Source of the DNA: Microbispora rosea
Lineage (GTDB): Bacteria > Actinomycetota > Actinomycetes > Streptosporangiales > Streptosporangiaceae
Assembly: GCF_900156315.1 (NCBI RefSeq)
Contig: NZ_FTNI01000036.1
Span: 27,446 to 91,445, forward strand
Direction: 5' to 3'
Length of the DNA stretch: 64,000 bases
Positions within the stretch are counted from its first letter, which is position 1. Every line of letters begins with the position of its first letter. Shown piece by piece: positions 25,154 through 33,337 of this stretch. The notes under the pieces were generated by a model. That model saw nothing but the letters and a program-made list of their open reading frames with translations, ran no database searches and was not told the origin of the DNA. The position numbers were made by a program, and so were the translations under genes.

Positions 25154-28039
25154 ATGAACATGCCGCTGAACCGTCGACGCTTCATCGCCACCACGGCGGC
25201 GACCGTCGGCGCCGCCGCGCTTCCTTCGGCGATCTTCGCTGACCGAGCGGCTGCCGCCGTGCCGCCGCAACTGCCGCAACGCGGCATCTACGACACGGCC
25301 TCCGCCGTAAGTTGGACCGATGCCTTCCTGACCGGCAACGGCGAGTACGGGGCCATGCTGTACGGCGCGCCCACCCTGGAGAAGGTTGCCTTCACGCATC
25401 ATCGGCTCGTGATGCCCAACGGCACCCGTAACCTGACTCCACCGGTGCTGTCGGGCCGGTTGCCGGGCGTCAGGGATAAGGCGCTTGCCGGTGACTACAA
25501 CGGTGCCACCGGCGACTTCACCTCCGGCTGGTCGCTGCGCTGGACCCAGACCTTCCATCCGGGCTATGAGCTGCAGATCAGCACCCCGGGGATGACGACC
25601 GTCAACAACTACGCCCGGATCACCGATTTCAGGACCGGGGAGGTCACCTCGACGTGGACCGACAGTTACGGTACGTGGACGCGCCGGGCTTTCGCCTCCC
25701 GAGCCGACCGGGTCATCGTCCACGAGCTCACTCCCGCGCCGGGGCGGACGATCGACACCACGCTGAGCGTCAACACGGCCCTGAGCGGCGTGCCGGGGTC
25801 CGTCGGCTTCGCCACCCTGGCCACGGTCGGCAACGGTGACGGCTACCTGAACCTGCGGGGCACATACCCCGCCGGGCAGGGGGCGTTCGGCTATGAGGGC
25901 GTCACCCGGGTGGTCGCGACCGGCGGTTCGGTACGGGTGAGCGGGTCGGCTATCGTCGTGGCCGCGGCGACCAAACTCGTGCTGCTGACCAAACTCGACC
26001 GCTACGAGTCGTCCACCGCGTGGGACGCGAAACCGCTGCACATGGCGCTGGCCGCGCTGAGCGCCGACTACACGACGCTGCTCACGCGGCACACCCCCCT
26101 GCACACCCCGCTGTACGACCGGTCACGACTCGACCTGAACGTCAGCGCCACCGATCGACAACTGTCGACCAGTGAGCTGATCGCGCGGCAGAATTCCAAC
26201 CGCAATGTCATCGACCTCGCGTTGCTGGAGCGGATGTACGACTCCGGCCGTTACCTATTCCTCAGTTCCAGCGGCGTCCTGCCACCGCGACTGACCGGCC
26301 TGTGGACGGGCGCCTGGGACGCGGCGTGGGCCGGCGACTTCACCACAGATGCCAACGTCAACTTCCAGGTCGCCGGCGGCAACATCCTGTCTCTCACCGA
26401 AGCCATGGACGGCTACTTCAACCTGATCCTCGGCCAGATCAACGATTGGCGCACCAACGCCAAAAATCTTTACGGCACTCGCGGACTGCTCGCCCCCTCC
26501 CGCACCGACGGCGAGTACGGCAAGATGCTGCACTTCGACAGCGGGTTCCCCGGCCACACCTGGATCGGCGGCGCCGACTGGCTGCTCTATCCGCTGCTCG
26601 AGTACTTCCAGGTCACCGGTGACGCCACCTTCTACCGCACCAAGCTCGCTCCGGTCCTGATCGAGCTCGCGTTGTTCTACGAGGACTTCCTCACTCGCAC
26701 CGACGCCAACGGCAAGGCCATCTTCGTGCCGTGCTTCTCCATGGAGAACAGCCCCGGCAACACGGGCAGGCAACTGTCGATCAATGCGACCGGCGAGATC
26801 GCCGCAGGCAAGCATGCGCTGCAGGCCGCCATCGACGCCGCCGACTTCCTCGGCACCGAGCAGGGCCCAGGCCAAGGCGTGCAACGCTGGACCGCCTTGC
26901 TGGCCAAGATGCCCGATTATCGGATCAACGGCGACGGGGCGCTCGCGGAATGGTCGTGGCCCAGCCTGACCGACCGATACAACCACCGTCACGTACAGCA
27001 CATGTACCCGGTCTGGCCGCTGCACGAGATCAACCCCGAGGACAAGCCCGACCTGATTCGCTACGCGAGCCGCGCCCTGGATCTGCGAGGGGACGAGGGA
27101 GGGGAGGCCCACGGCGCCATCCACCGCAGCCTGGCCCGAGCCCGGCTCAAGGACGGCGCTGGCGTCTACGGCAACCTGCGGAAGATCCTGGGCAACAACA
27201 TGATCTTCCGATCGTTGATGACCTCGCACAACCCGAACCTGTCGATCTACAACGCCGACGCCGCCAACTCGCTGCCCGCGATTGTCGCCGAGGTATTGAT
27301 CTACACCAGGCCCGGCATCCTGGAGTTGCTGCCCGCGCTGCCCGATCAGTTCGCCAAGGGCACGATCACCGGCGTGCGCGGCCGCAACCGCGTCCGGATC
27401 GAATCGCTCACCTGGGACATCAGCGCCCGGGCCGTCACCGCCACCGTCGTCTCCGACGTCACCCAGACCGTGACGCTCATCTGCCGACGCGGTATCTCTT
27501 CCGTTACCACCAGCGCGAGCGTCGCCACCTCACCGTTGGGCGGCCACGCCCGGCAGGTGTCCCTGACCGCGGGAACGACGACCCAGATCACCGTGGAGCT
27601 GGGCACCGGCGGCCCGTCCACCGGCGTCGTCCGCCTGGTCAACCGCAACAGCGGCAAGGTGCTGGACGTCTACGGAGGCTCCACCGCCGACGGTGCCGCC
27701 GTCGTCCAGTGGCCCTGGAACGGCGGGACCAACCAGCAGTGGCGGATGTCGCAGAACTCCGACGGCTCGTTCCGGCTGACCAGCGTCGGCAGCGGTAAGG
27801 TCCTCAGCAGCCCGAGCGCCAACCAGGGCGCCGCCCTCGTGCAATTGACCGACACCAACGGCACGAACCAGCGGTGGAAACTCGTCCCCGCGGCCACGAG
27901 CGGTTACTACCGGCTGGTCAACATCGGCAATGGATTGTGCGCGGACGTCGAAGCCGGCTCCACAGCCGACGGCGCCCGAGTCATCCAATGGGCCGGCAAC
28001 AGCGGTGCCAACCAGGAATGGCAGATCACCGCCATGTGA
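25154..28039 (+). CDS. Tat-exported GH95-like glycoside hydrolase with ricin-type lectin module
   Basis: A 961-residue secreted enzyme. ATG at 25154 follows AGGAG, and NRRRFIATTAATVGAAALP is a twin-arginine signal. Residues about 45-800 look like family GH95 (alpha-L-fucosidase or alpha-L-galactosidase): an N-terminal beta-domain beginning DAFLTGNGEYGAMLYGAP, an (alpha/alpha)6 core with GLWTGAWDAAWAGDFTTDAN, and WSWPSLTDRYNHRHVQHMYP-VWPLHEI, the family's His-rich segment. The stretch after FTTDAN (VNFQVAGGN) departs from the usual NxQMNYW pattern, so specificity may be unusual. A ricin-like module of the RicinB_lectin_2 type (KVLDVYGGSTADGA; NQQW, NQRW, NQEW) fills about 815-961. Confidence 0.85.
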   Translation: MNMPLNRRRFIATTAATVGAAALPSAIFADRAAAAVPPQLPQRGIYDTASAVSWTDAFLTGNGEYGAMLYGAPTLEKVAFTHHRLVMPNGTRNLTPPVLSGRLPGVRDKALAGDYNGATGDFTSGWSLRWTQTFHPGYELQISTPGMTTVNNYARITDFRTGEVTSTWTDSYGTWTRRAFASRADRVIVHELTPAPGRTIDTTLSVNTALSGVPGSVGFATLATVGNGDGYLNLRGTYPAGQGAFGYEGVTRVVATGGSVRVSGSAIVVAAATKLVLLTKLDRYESSTAWDAKPLHMALAALSADYTTLLTRHTPLHTPLYDRSRLDLNVSATDRQLSTSELIARQNSNRNVIDLALLERMYDSGRYLFLSSSGVLPPRLTGLWTGAWDAAWAGDFTTDANVNFQVAGGNILSLTEAMDGYFNLILGQINDWRTNAKNLYGTRGLLAPSRTDGEYGKMLHFDSGFPGHTWIGGADWLLYPLLEYFQVTGDATFYRTKLAPVLIELALFYEDFLTRTDANGKAIFVPCFSMENSPGNTGRQLSINATGEIAAGKHALQAAIDAADFLGTEQGPGQGVQRWTALLAKMPDYRINGDGALAEWSWPSLTDRYNHRHVQHMYPVWPLHEINPEDKPDLIRYASRALDLRGDEGGEAHGAIHRSLARARLKDGAGVYGNLRKILGNNMIFRSLMTSHNPNLSIYNADAANSLPAIVAEVLIYTRPGILELLPALPDQFAKGTITGVRGRNRVRIESLTWDISARAVTATVVSDVTQTVTLICRRGISSVTTSASVATSPLGGHARQVSLTAGTTTQITVELGTGGPSTGVVRLVNRNSGKVLDVYGGSTADGAAVVQWPWNGGTNQQWRMSQNSDGSFRLTSVGSGKVLSSPSANQGAALVQLTDTNGTNQRWKLVPAATSGYYRLVNIGNGLCADVEAGSTADGARVIQWAGNSGANQEWQITAM

Positions 28040-28087
28040 CACCGGGACCCGGCCGCGTTCCGTCGCACTACCCGGCTAGCTTCCCGT

Positions 28088-28270
28088 CAGCTGTGGGACT
28101 GCAACGGACAAACCAACCAGCAGTGGAACCTCAACTCCAACGGCACCATCACCGGCGTGCAGTCCGGGTTGTGCCTGGACGCCAACGGCGCCGGCACCAC
28201 CAACGGCACGAAGCTCATTCTGTGGTCGTGCAACGGCGGCACGAACCAGCAGTGGAGCCTGCGCAGCTGA
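28088..28270 (+). pseudogene. Headless ricin-lectin tail, copy of the end of the beta-helix hydrolase
   Basis: An open stretch of 60 codons with no start encodes LWDCNGQTNQQWNLNSNGTI, then TGVQSGLCLDANGAG and NQQWSLRS and a stop. Both DNA and protein nearly match the last part of the gene at 20410-23106, and the similarity continues past the stop into the terminator. It lies 48 bases after the GH95-like stop, which has a different kind of lectin module. It is the 3' end left when the coding part of a duplicated cassette was replaced. Confidence 0.88.
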
Positions 28271-28284
28271 TGTGAGCTCCTACC

Positions 28285-28319
28285 GGGCCGCGGACGGTCA
28301 TACGCACCGCCCGCGGCCC
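28285..28319 (+). terminator. Terminator copy after the ricin remnant
   Basis: GGGCCGCGG-ACGG and the complementary CCG-CCCGCGGCCC repeat the hairpin at 23122-23158 with a slightly shorter loop. It would now terminate the GH95-like transcript. Confidence 0.7.
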
Positions 28320-28392
28320 ACCCTGCCGCCGTTTCCTGTGCCAGGTCGAGCGCGGCGGTGGCCGCGCCGGCATCCCGGCGCGGCCACGAGGG

Positions 28393-28431
28393 GCCACGAG
28401 CGGCCGCGCCGGGACGCCGGCCGCTCGTGGC
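28393..28431 (-). terminator. Terminator of the nitronate monooxygenase gene
   Basis: GCCACGAGCGGCC (28393-28405) and GGCCGCTCGTGGC (28419-28431) form a perfect 13-bp stem. It lies 49 bases beyond the leftward stop of the nitronate monooxygenase gene. Confidence 0.65.
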
Positions 28432-28479
28432 GATCGGCGTCCGTGAGCGCGAGGCGGCGCCGCCTGCCCCGGCTCTGGA

Positions 28480-29952
28480 TCAGCGTGCGCCGGTCCCCTG
28501 CAGGATGCGGTCGACCACGTCGGCGGCCGAGTAGTCGTCCGGCAGACCGCTGAGGAAGCCGGTGTCCTGGCCGAGAGTGAGCAGCGGGGGCTCGAGATAA
28601 CCGTCCGGACGGCGCTGTCCGAGACCGATCGCGGCGAGCAGCCCGTTGCACAGGCACCGGCGCCCGGCGGTCTCCTCCACGCGACCGCCCTTGCGGACGT
28701 AGGTCTCCGCTGGTTCCGCCGGGCAGCGGTAGCCGACTCCGCCGTCCGGCTTCTGATAGGGCGTGCGCAGGTGGCCCAGGTCACACAGCCGGGGCCGCTC
28801 CGCGTAGACGCCGGCATCGGACAGCGTGCCGGGCACCTGGGCGACCTTGAAGGGAAAACCGGCAGGGGATGCCTGCGGGTCGTTGCGGACCTCCAGGGCG
28901 CCGTCGGCGGCGTCGCGCAGCAGTCGCCGCCTCAGCTCGTCGTCCAGGCCCGACTCCCGGCACAGCGCGAACGCCGACCCCACCTGAATCCCGGCGGCTC
29001 CCGTCTCCAGCGCACTGACGAGCCCGTCGGGCGTGCCGTACCCACCGGCGAGCCAGAACGGCAGGCCGAGCGCCGCGACCTTGCCGAGGTCCACCTCGTC
29101 ACGCGGGCCGTACACGGGTTCGCCCGCCTCGTCCAGCCGCACCCGGCCGCGCGGCGGCGCGCTGTGACCGCCCGCCGCCGGAGACTCGATCACGAACCCG
29201 TACGGCCTGGTCACCGCCGAGCGCGCGAGGTAGGCGGCCAGGATGTGCGAGGAGACGATCGCCAGCAGCCGGGGCCGTGCCAGAGGCGCGAACGACCGGC
29301 CGAGCAGTGTCACCGGGTCGAGGCCGACCGTGTGCGACGTCTCGCCCCCCGCCACGGTCACCGAGATCTCCGCATCCCGTTGCGCCGCGAGATCGTCGAG
29401 CAGCCGCGGGATCTCCGCCGGAATGCCGGCGCCCATCAGCACGTAGTCGACTCCGGCGAGCATGGCCCCATAGACCGCGGCCGGCGTGGCCATCTGAATC
29501 TTCTCCAGATAGTTGACCCCGATCAGACCGTCGTGCCCCTCCTTGGCGAGCAGGACCTCGGCGAAGTTGGCGACCACGGCCAGCTCGTCCGCGGCCTGGC
29601 CGCGCCGCAGCCCCAGACGCGGCACCGGCCGGTACGGCCTGTCGTCGACGGCCCCGCCGGTGACGAAGTAGCGAGCCAGGACCCGCTCGGCGATCTCGGG
29701 GACCGGAAAACGGGCCAGCGCGCGGCGCAGATGCCCTCCGGGATCCCCCTGCTGCAGCCGGCGGGCCAGCGTGACGTCGAGCGCCGTGCCCGACACCACG
29801 CCGAGCTGACCGGTGCCCGCCACCGCACGGGCCAGCCTCCACCCGGACACCCCCACGCCCATCCCGCCCTGTATCAACACGGGTGGCGCCGCGCCCGCGG
29901 GCCCGGTCCGCGCTGTCGGGAATCCTTCCGTACCACCATCGGCGTCGGACAA
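28480..29952 (-). CDS. Nitronate monooxygenase / PfaD-like FMN protein
   Basis: A 490-residue TIM-barrel flavoprotein. It opens with VLIQGGMGVGVSGWRLARAV and VSGTALDV, the FMN-phosphate-type start of the 2-nitropropane dioxygenase family, and has FVIESPAAGGHSAP near residues 252-265 and FWLAGGYGTPDGLVSALETG-AAGIQVGSAFALC near 305-340. A Cys-rich C-terminal part (YRCPAEPAETY; RRCLCNGLLA) is longer than in ordinary nitronate monooxygenases and resembles the PfaD group associated with polyunsaturated fatty acid or polyketide synthases. No such synthase is adjacent here. It probably oxidises nitronates or acts as an enoyl reductase-like flavoprotein. Confidence 0.85.
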   Translation of the reverse strand: MSDADGGTEGFPTARTGPAGAAPPVLIQGGMGVGVSGWRLARAVAGTGQLGVVSGTALDVTLARRLQQGDPGGHLRRALARFPVPEIAERVLARYFVTGGAVDDRPYRPVPRLGLRRGQAADELAVVANFAEVLLAKEGHDGLIGVNYLEKIQMATPAAVYGAMLAGVDYVLMGAGIPAEIPRLLDDLAAQRDAEISVTVAGGETSHTVGLDPVTLLGRSFAPLARPRLLAIVSSHILAAYLARSAVTRPYGFVIESPAAGGHSAPPRGRVRLDEAGEPVYGPRDEVDLGKVAALGLPFWLAGGYGTPDGLVSALETGAAGIQVGSAFALCRESGLDDELRRRLLRDAADGALEVRNDPQASPAGFPFKVAQVPGTLSDAGVYAERPRLCDLGHLRTPYQKPDGGVGYRCPAEPAETYVRKGGRVEETAGRRCLCNGLLAAIGLGQRRPDGYLEPPLLTLGQDTGFLSGLPDDYSAADVVDRILQGTGAR

Positions 29953-30103
29953 CCCGCATCCCCCAAAGTCCCAGGTTCTCGCCTATGGCCCGCCGACGGC
30001 GGGGCCGATCAGGAGTCCACCACGGCCCGAGAGAGGGGCTGTAGTGACGAAGGTCCCACGGCAGGCGGCCACCGGTCCTCTCCTGCCCCGCCGTGTGGGG
30101 GCG

Positions 30104-30376
30104 TCAGCGGCCGAGGCGTGCGGTCGCCTCGCGCCCGGCGACCGGCGTGGGCGGAACGGCCGGGAGCGGCCCTCGGCGCGCACGGTAGACGACGTACGGG
30201 CGCCACAGATAGGCCAGCGGCGCCGACCAGACGTGCACGAGCCGCGTAAAGGGCCACAACGCCAGGAACAGGAAGCCGCCGATGGGTGCACCTGGTAAAC
30301 CAACGGCGCGCCGATCATCAGGTCGCTGCGCGGGGAGAACCAGAACACACTGCGGAACCAGACCGCGATCGTCCCA
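30104..30376 (-). pseudogene. narI: C-terminal remnant of respiratory nitrate reductase gamma subunit
   Basis: Read leftwards from about 30376: AVWFRSVFWFSPRSDLMIGA, then PLVYQVHA, then after a frameshift near 30300 IGGFLFLALWPFTRLVHVWS and APLAYLWRPYVVYRARR. These are the last part of NarI, the membrane haem b subunit of nitrate reductase, including the conserved LWPFTRLVHV helix. The first three quarters are missing. It is joined directly to a damaged narK-like gene, so a deletion removed the genes that normally lie between. Confidence 0.78.
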
Positions 30377-30916
30377 GGGCGTAGGTGCCGTACCGGCCGT
30401 AGACGAAGCCCATGAGCAGTGGCGGTACGAAGCCGCCCAGGCCGCCCGCGGCGCCCACGACCCCGGTGACCGAGCCGACCTTGTTCGCCGGGGCGAGCAG
30501 CGCCACCAGGGCGAACGTCGCACCGCTGCCGGCCCCGAGCGCGGCGGCCATGGACAGGAACGCGACCGTACGACAGGTGCCAGCCCGGGCGTGAACGCCT
30601 GGACGGCGGCGCCGGCCACGACGATCAGCAGCGTCCCGGCGAGCACCCCGGTCGGCGGGAACCGGTCGGACAGCCACCCGCCCACCGGGCGCATCAGCAC
30701 CGCCAGCAGCACGAATCCGGCCATCCGGTTGGCGGCATCGGCCTGCGCCAGTCCGTACGCGGTCTTGAGGTAGGCGGGCAGGTAGACCGAGAACGCCACC
30801 TATCCGCCGAACGCCACCGCGTACAGCGCCGAGGCCTGCCACGTCATCCGCAGCCGCAGCGTGGCCGCCAGCCGATGGGCCAGCGACTCGGCCGGCCAGG
30901 CGCCTGCCCCTCTCAT
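30377..30916 (-). pseudogene. narK: NarK-type nitrate/nitrite MFS transporter remnant
   Basis: From ATG 30916 the frame reads MTWQASALYAVAFGG, meets TAG near 30800 (TAC to TAG would restore Tyr), and continues VAFSVYLPAYLKTAYGLAQA, ANRMAGFVLLAVLMRPVGGW, LSDRFPPTGVLAGTLL, as in nitrate/nitrite porters. Near 30590 it shifts frame and resumes with VAFLSMAAALGAGSGATFAL and SVTGVVGAAGGLGGFVPPLL. It stops in the middle of the transporter (FVYGRYGTYALG) where the narI remnant begins. Nonsense codon, frameshift and deletion together make it non-functional. Confidence 0.78.
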
Positions 30917-30956
30917 GCTCCCCGCGTCAAGATCGAAGAGCCGCTAATCCAAGGCC

Positions 30957-31757
30957 TCAGCGCGTCGAATGACAAGACCTCGACTGTTTACGGTTCAGAA
31001 TCAGCCGAGCTAACCATCCGATCAGAAGCGCTATCACGGCGAACAAGGCTCCGCTTTTGATGCTGTCAACGGGAAGAGAACGAGCGCGCGTTGGACTCGC
31101 ATTTCCGCTCGGCCCTACGGAGGATACATCGACCTTATTATTTGCCGCCTCCCATTCCTCGTCCAAGATGCGGGCGAACTCGCGCGATCTCTTACTTGCC
31201 CGATCCCCCCTTCTATACGTGTCGGCCGCACGATTCCACAAGAAACGCCCTGCCGGGCTGCTGAACGCCTCCCTGCGGGCCAGATCCCGCAACTCAATTT
31301 CCTCTATATAGCCGAGTCGATATAAGGAGAACCAGTGGTTAATCCATAGGTTGACATAAACCCGTTGACGGCTAAATTTAACCTCCTCCGGGGTGCCCAC
31401 TGGCAAACCTACCCCTTCCGCCAGTATCGGGTCGTCAAGAAGCATGCGTACCAACTCTTGCTGACGTGTTCGCATGAACTCTTCGCGCGCCATTCGGCTT
31501 TGGTTTATTTGCAATACCAGAGTCACAATTAGGCCAATCAGAGTTAGCGCCGTGAGGATCGCCGCAATCCCTCCATAGGCTTGCCCGATCTCACTTAGCC
31601 GTCCCCAATCCGAGCGGGAGAACCGGTCGGCAAACCATCCCAATAGCAGAGGAGATAAGAGGACGAGAGCAAGGGTAGGCAGACATAAAACAAAGGCAAG
31701 CGCACGCAGGAATGCCGCATTTCTCCTAGCCCGAGAGCGTCGGGTCGGCGCCATCAT
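30957..31757 (-). CDS. DUF6082-type membrane protein
   Basis: A 266-residue protein with two N-terminal transmembrane helices (LRALAFVLCLPTLALVLLSP; YGGIAAILTALTLIGLIVTL) and a third at the C-terminus (GALFAVIALLIGWLARLIL). The soluble middle, beginning QINQSRMAREEFMRTRQQEL and with VRMLLDDPILAEG and RQRVYVNLWINHWFSLYRLG, fits the actinomycete DUF6082 family of unknown function. I chose ATG 31757 because GGAAGAGGG lies just upstream; the frame extends further. The gene is visibly AT-richer than its surroundings and lies near a tRNA gene and pseudogenes, pointing to horizontal transfer. Confidence 0.75.
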   Translation of the reverse strand: MMAPTRRSRARRNAAFLRALAFVLCLPTLALVLLSPLLLGWFADRFSRSDWGRLSEIGQAYGGIAAILTALTLIGLIVTLVLQINQSRMAREEFMRTRQQELVRMLLDDPILAEGVGLPVGTPEEVKFSRQRVYVNLWINHWFSLYRLGYIEEIELRDLARREAFSSPAGRFLWNRAADTYRRGDRASKRSREFARILDEEWEAANNKVDVSSVGPSGNASPTRARSLPVDSIKSGALFAVIALLIGWLARLILNRKQSRSCHSTR

Positions 31758-32040
31758 GCCCTCTTCCCTAACAACTGGCTCACTGAAGCAGGAAGCCCAA
31801 GCTCCTTGCGAACGATGATGCCGCCTACAGGCCAAGACGTGTAGGGCACTGGGGACCATCCGGGGACCACGTCATGCATACAGCCGAACAACTTGCACGT
31901 CACCAAACCTCGCACAGGGCTACCTGAAGGCCGTTGAGCTTCGAAAACGCCTACCCACGTCCTGGGGGTCAAGAGCGCTGACCATCGGCTATCAAGGCAG
32001 GAAGGCTCCGAGCAGTGAACACGCGGAAGAGCCGCTCTGA
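31758..32040. other. AT-richer spacer with no supported gene
   Basis: The stretch between the DUF6082 gene and the YdcF pseudogene shares the lower GC of the DUF6082 gene. A minus-strand frame across it has no family signal. I saw no integrase or att repeat. Confidence 0.4.
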
Positions 32041-32566
32041 TCAAACCAAGCGACTGGTGAAACCCGCAGCTACCAGTCGTTGGAAGGCAGCAGCGACCTC
32101 ATCCGGGTATGGCTGCTCGATGGCGAAGCCCTTCTTGGCGTACTCGGCGATCCTCTGAGTGTCACCGACCAGCATGTTGATTACGCGGTCTCTCTCCGAT
32201 GCTCGTCACGTAGTCGTCAAGCGAGAGGGAAAGCGAGAGGGAAAGCGACGCACACGTGGCTTCAAGCTCGGGCCACAGCTTCTTGCACGTGACATAGGCA
32301 CGTCACTGCTGGTACGGCCGGGAGACGAGAACGGCTGACGCCACAGCGACTCCACGCTGCTCCAAGAGGGCGCGCGTGTTCGTGACGTTCTCCCCCGTGC
32401 TGGTCGCGCGAGGCTCGCCCAAGATGGCGTCTCCAGGGACGCCGAGTTTGGTGGCGTGTTCCTTGTAGTGGACAGCCTCGCCACGGGGGAACCGACTGAC
32501 GGTCGGTGGGGGCGTTGGCGCCTGCCCGAGTACTAGCCCTCGCGGCCTGGTCCACGACTGGTCCAC
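32041..32566 (-). pseudogene. YdcF/ElyC-type DUF218 protein, broken
   Basis: Read leftwards: FPRGEAVHYKEHATKLGVPG, AILGEPRATSTGENVTNTRA, LLEQRGVAVASAVLVSRPYQ-Q, then TGA, then RAYVTCKKLWPELEATCASL, a short Leu-Ser run, DDYVTSIGER, a frameshift, and VINMLVGDTQRIAEYAKKGF with AIEQPYPDEVAAAFQRLVAA. These are the conserved parts of DUF218 proteins, from the GE motif to the C-terminus. The N-terminal third is missing. Two adjoining copies of a 12-mer (32221-32244) add four codons. One stop, one frameshift and an N-terminal loss mean it is inactive. Confidence 0.82.
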
Positions 32567-32588
32567 GAACAGCGAGCGCCAATGAGAA

Positions 32589-32622
32589 CGGGCGGGACTC
32601 CGTGAGACTGGAGACCCGCCCG
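32589..32622 (-). terminator. Terminator downstream of tRNA-Arg
   Basis: CGGGCGGGACTCC (32589-32601) and GGAGACCCGCCCG (32610-32622) pair at 12 of 13 positions. On the minus strand it is followed by a TTCTCATT run, 50 bases after the tRNA 3' end. Confidence 0.75.
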
Positions 32623-32671
32623 CTTCTGTGCTGTTCGCCCTGTTCAGCGGCTTGATCCGCTGGTCAAGATC

Positions 32672-32746
32672 TGGTGCCCCCTGTAGGATTCGAACCTACG
32701 CACCCGGCTCCGGAGGCCGGTGCTCTATCCCCTGAGCTAAGGGGGC
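32672..32746 (-). tRNA. tRNA-Arg (anticodon CCG)
   Basis: On the minus strand a complete cloverleaf is visible: acceptor GCCCCCT pairing with AGGGGGC, D-arm GCTCAGGGGATAGAGC, anticodon stem CCGGC/GCCGG with loop CTCCGGA (anticodon CCG, reading CGG), four-base variable loop, T-arm GTAGG-TTCGAAT-CCTAC and an encoded CCA (32672-32674). A terminator follows. It is a typical place for element integration, and the DNA just beyond its 3' end is AT-richer and full of broken genes. Confidence 0.97.
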
Positions 32747-32873
32747 TCAACCGCTGATAAGGCTACCAGTACTTGATGGCCGCTCGTGACATCAATACGG
32801 CCGCCGGGGGCTCGGGGATGTGGATCAGCGAAAACCGCGCGCCCACCCCATCTCATTGGCTAGCTTTGCCGCC

Positions 32874-33263
32874 GTGGGCGAGCTTCTGGGACGTGTGCTG
32901 GTCGTGGATGACGACGAGGTCATCCGGCAGCTCATAGCGGTCAACCTGACCCTGGAGGGGTTCGAGGTCGAGACCGCGTACGACGGGCAGGACTGCTTGG
33001 ACCGCGTCCATGACGTGGATCCCGATGTGATCACGCTCGACGTGATGATGCCGCGCCTGGACGGCTGGGAGACGGCCACGCGGCTGCGGGAGGACCCGAG
33101 CACCCGGCACATCAAGGTCATGCTCATCACCGCACGGGCCCAGGAGGACGACCGCAGGCGGGGCTACGACATCGGCGTCGACGCCTATCTCACCAAGCCG
33201 TTCGACCCGGCCGAGCTGATCCAGAACGTACGGGACCTGGCCAAGGGCCCCGGCGCACTCTGA
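32874..33263 (+). CDS. Single-domain CheY-like response regulator
   Basis: A 129-residue receiver domain with no output domain. The acidic pocket is VVDDDE (residues 10-15), the phospho-acceptor Asp56 lies in VITLDVMMPRLDGWE, the Thr in LITARAQ and the Lys in LTKPFDP. It would act through protein contacts. I chose GTG 32874 because TAGCTT lies 7 bases upstream, consistent with a leaderless promoter, and because the preceding residues are not receiver-like; an in-frame start at 32820 is the alternative. It is next to tRNA-Arg, with no partner kinase adjacent. Confidence 0.88.
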   Translation: MGELLGRVLVVDDDEVIRQLIAVNLTLEGFEVETAYDGQDCLDRVHDVDPDVITLDVMMPRLDGWETATRLREDPSTRHIKVMLITARAQEDDRRRGYDIGVDAYLTKPFDPAELIQNVRDLAKGPGAL

Positions 33264-33337
33264 GCCGCATTGGTCCACGGACGCCGGCGCCGATTGGCCT
33301 GGGCGTGCGGGCCGGGGCGCCTCTAGCCTCGGCAAGC

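Noticed and set aside
31754..32044. 96-codon minus-strand frame upstream of the DUF6082 gene
   Set aside because: It has no homology signal and overlaps the 5' end of the DUF6082 gene in another frame.
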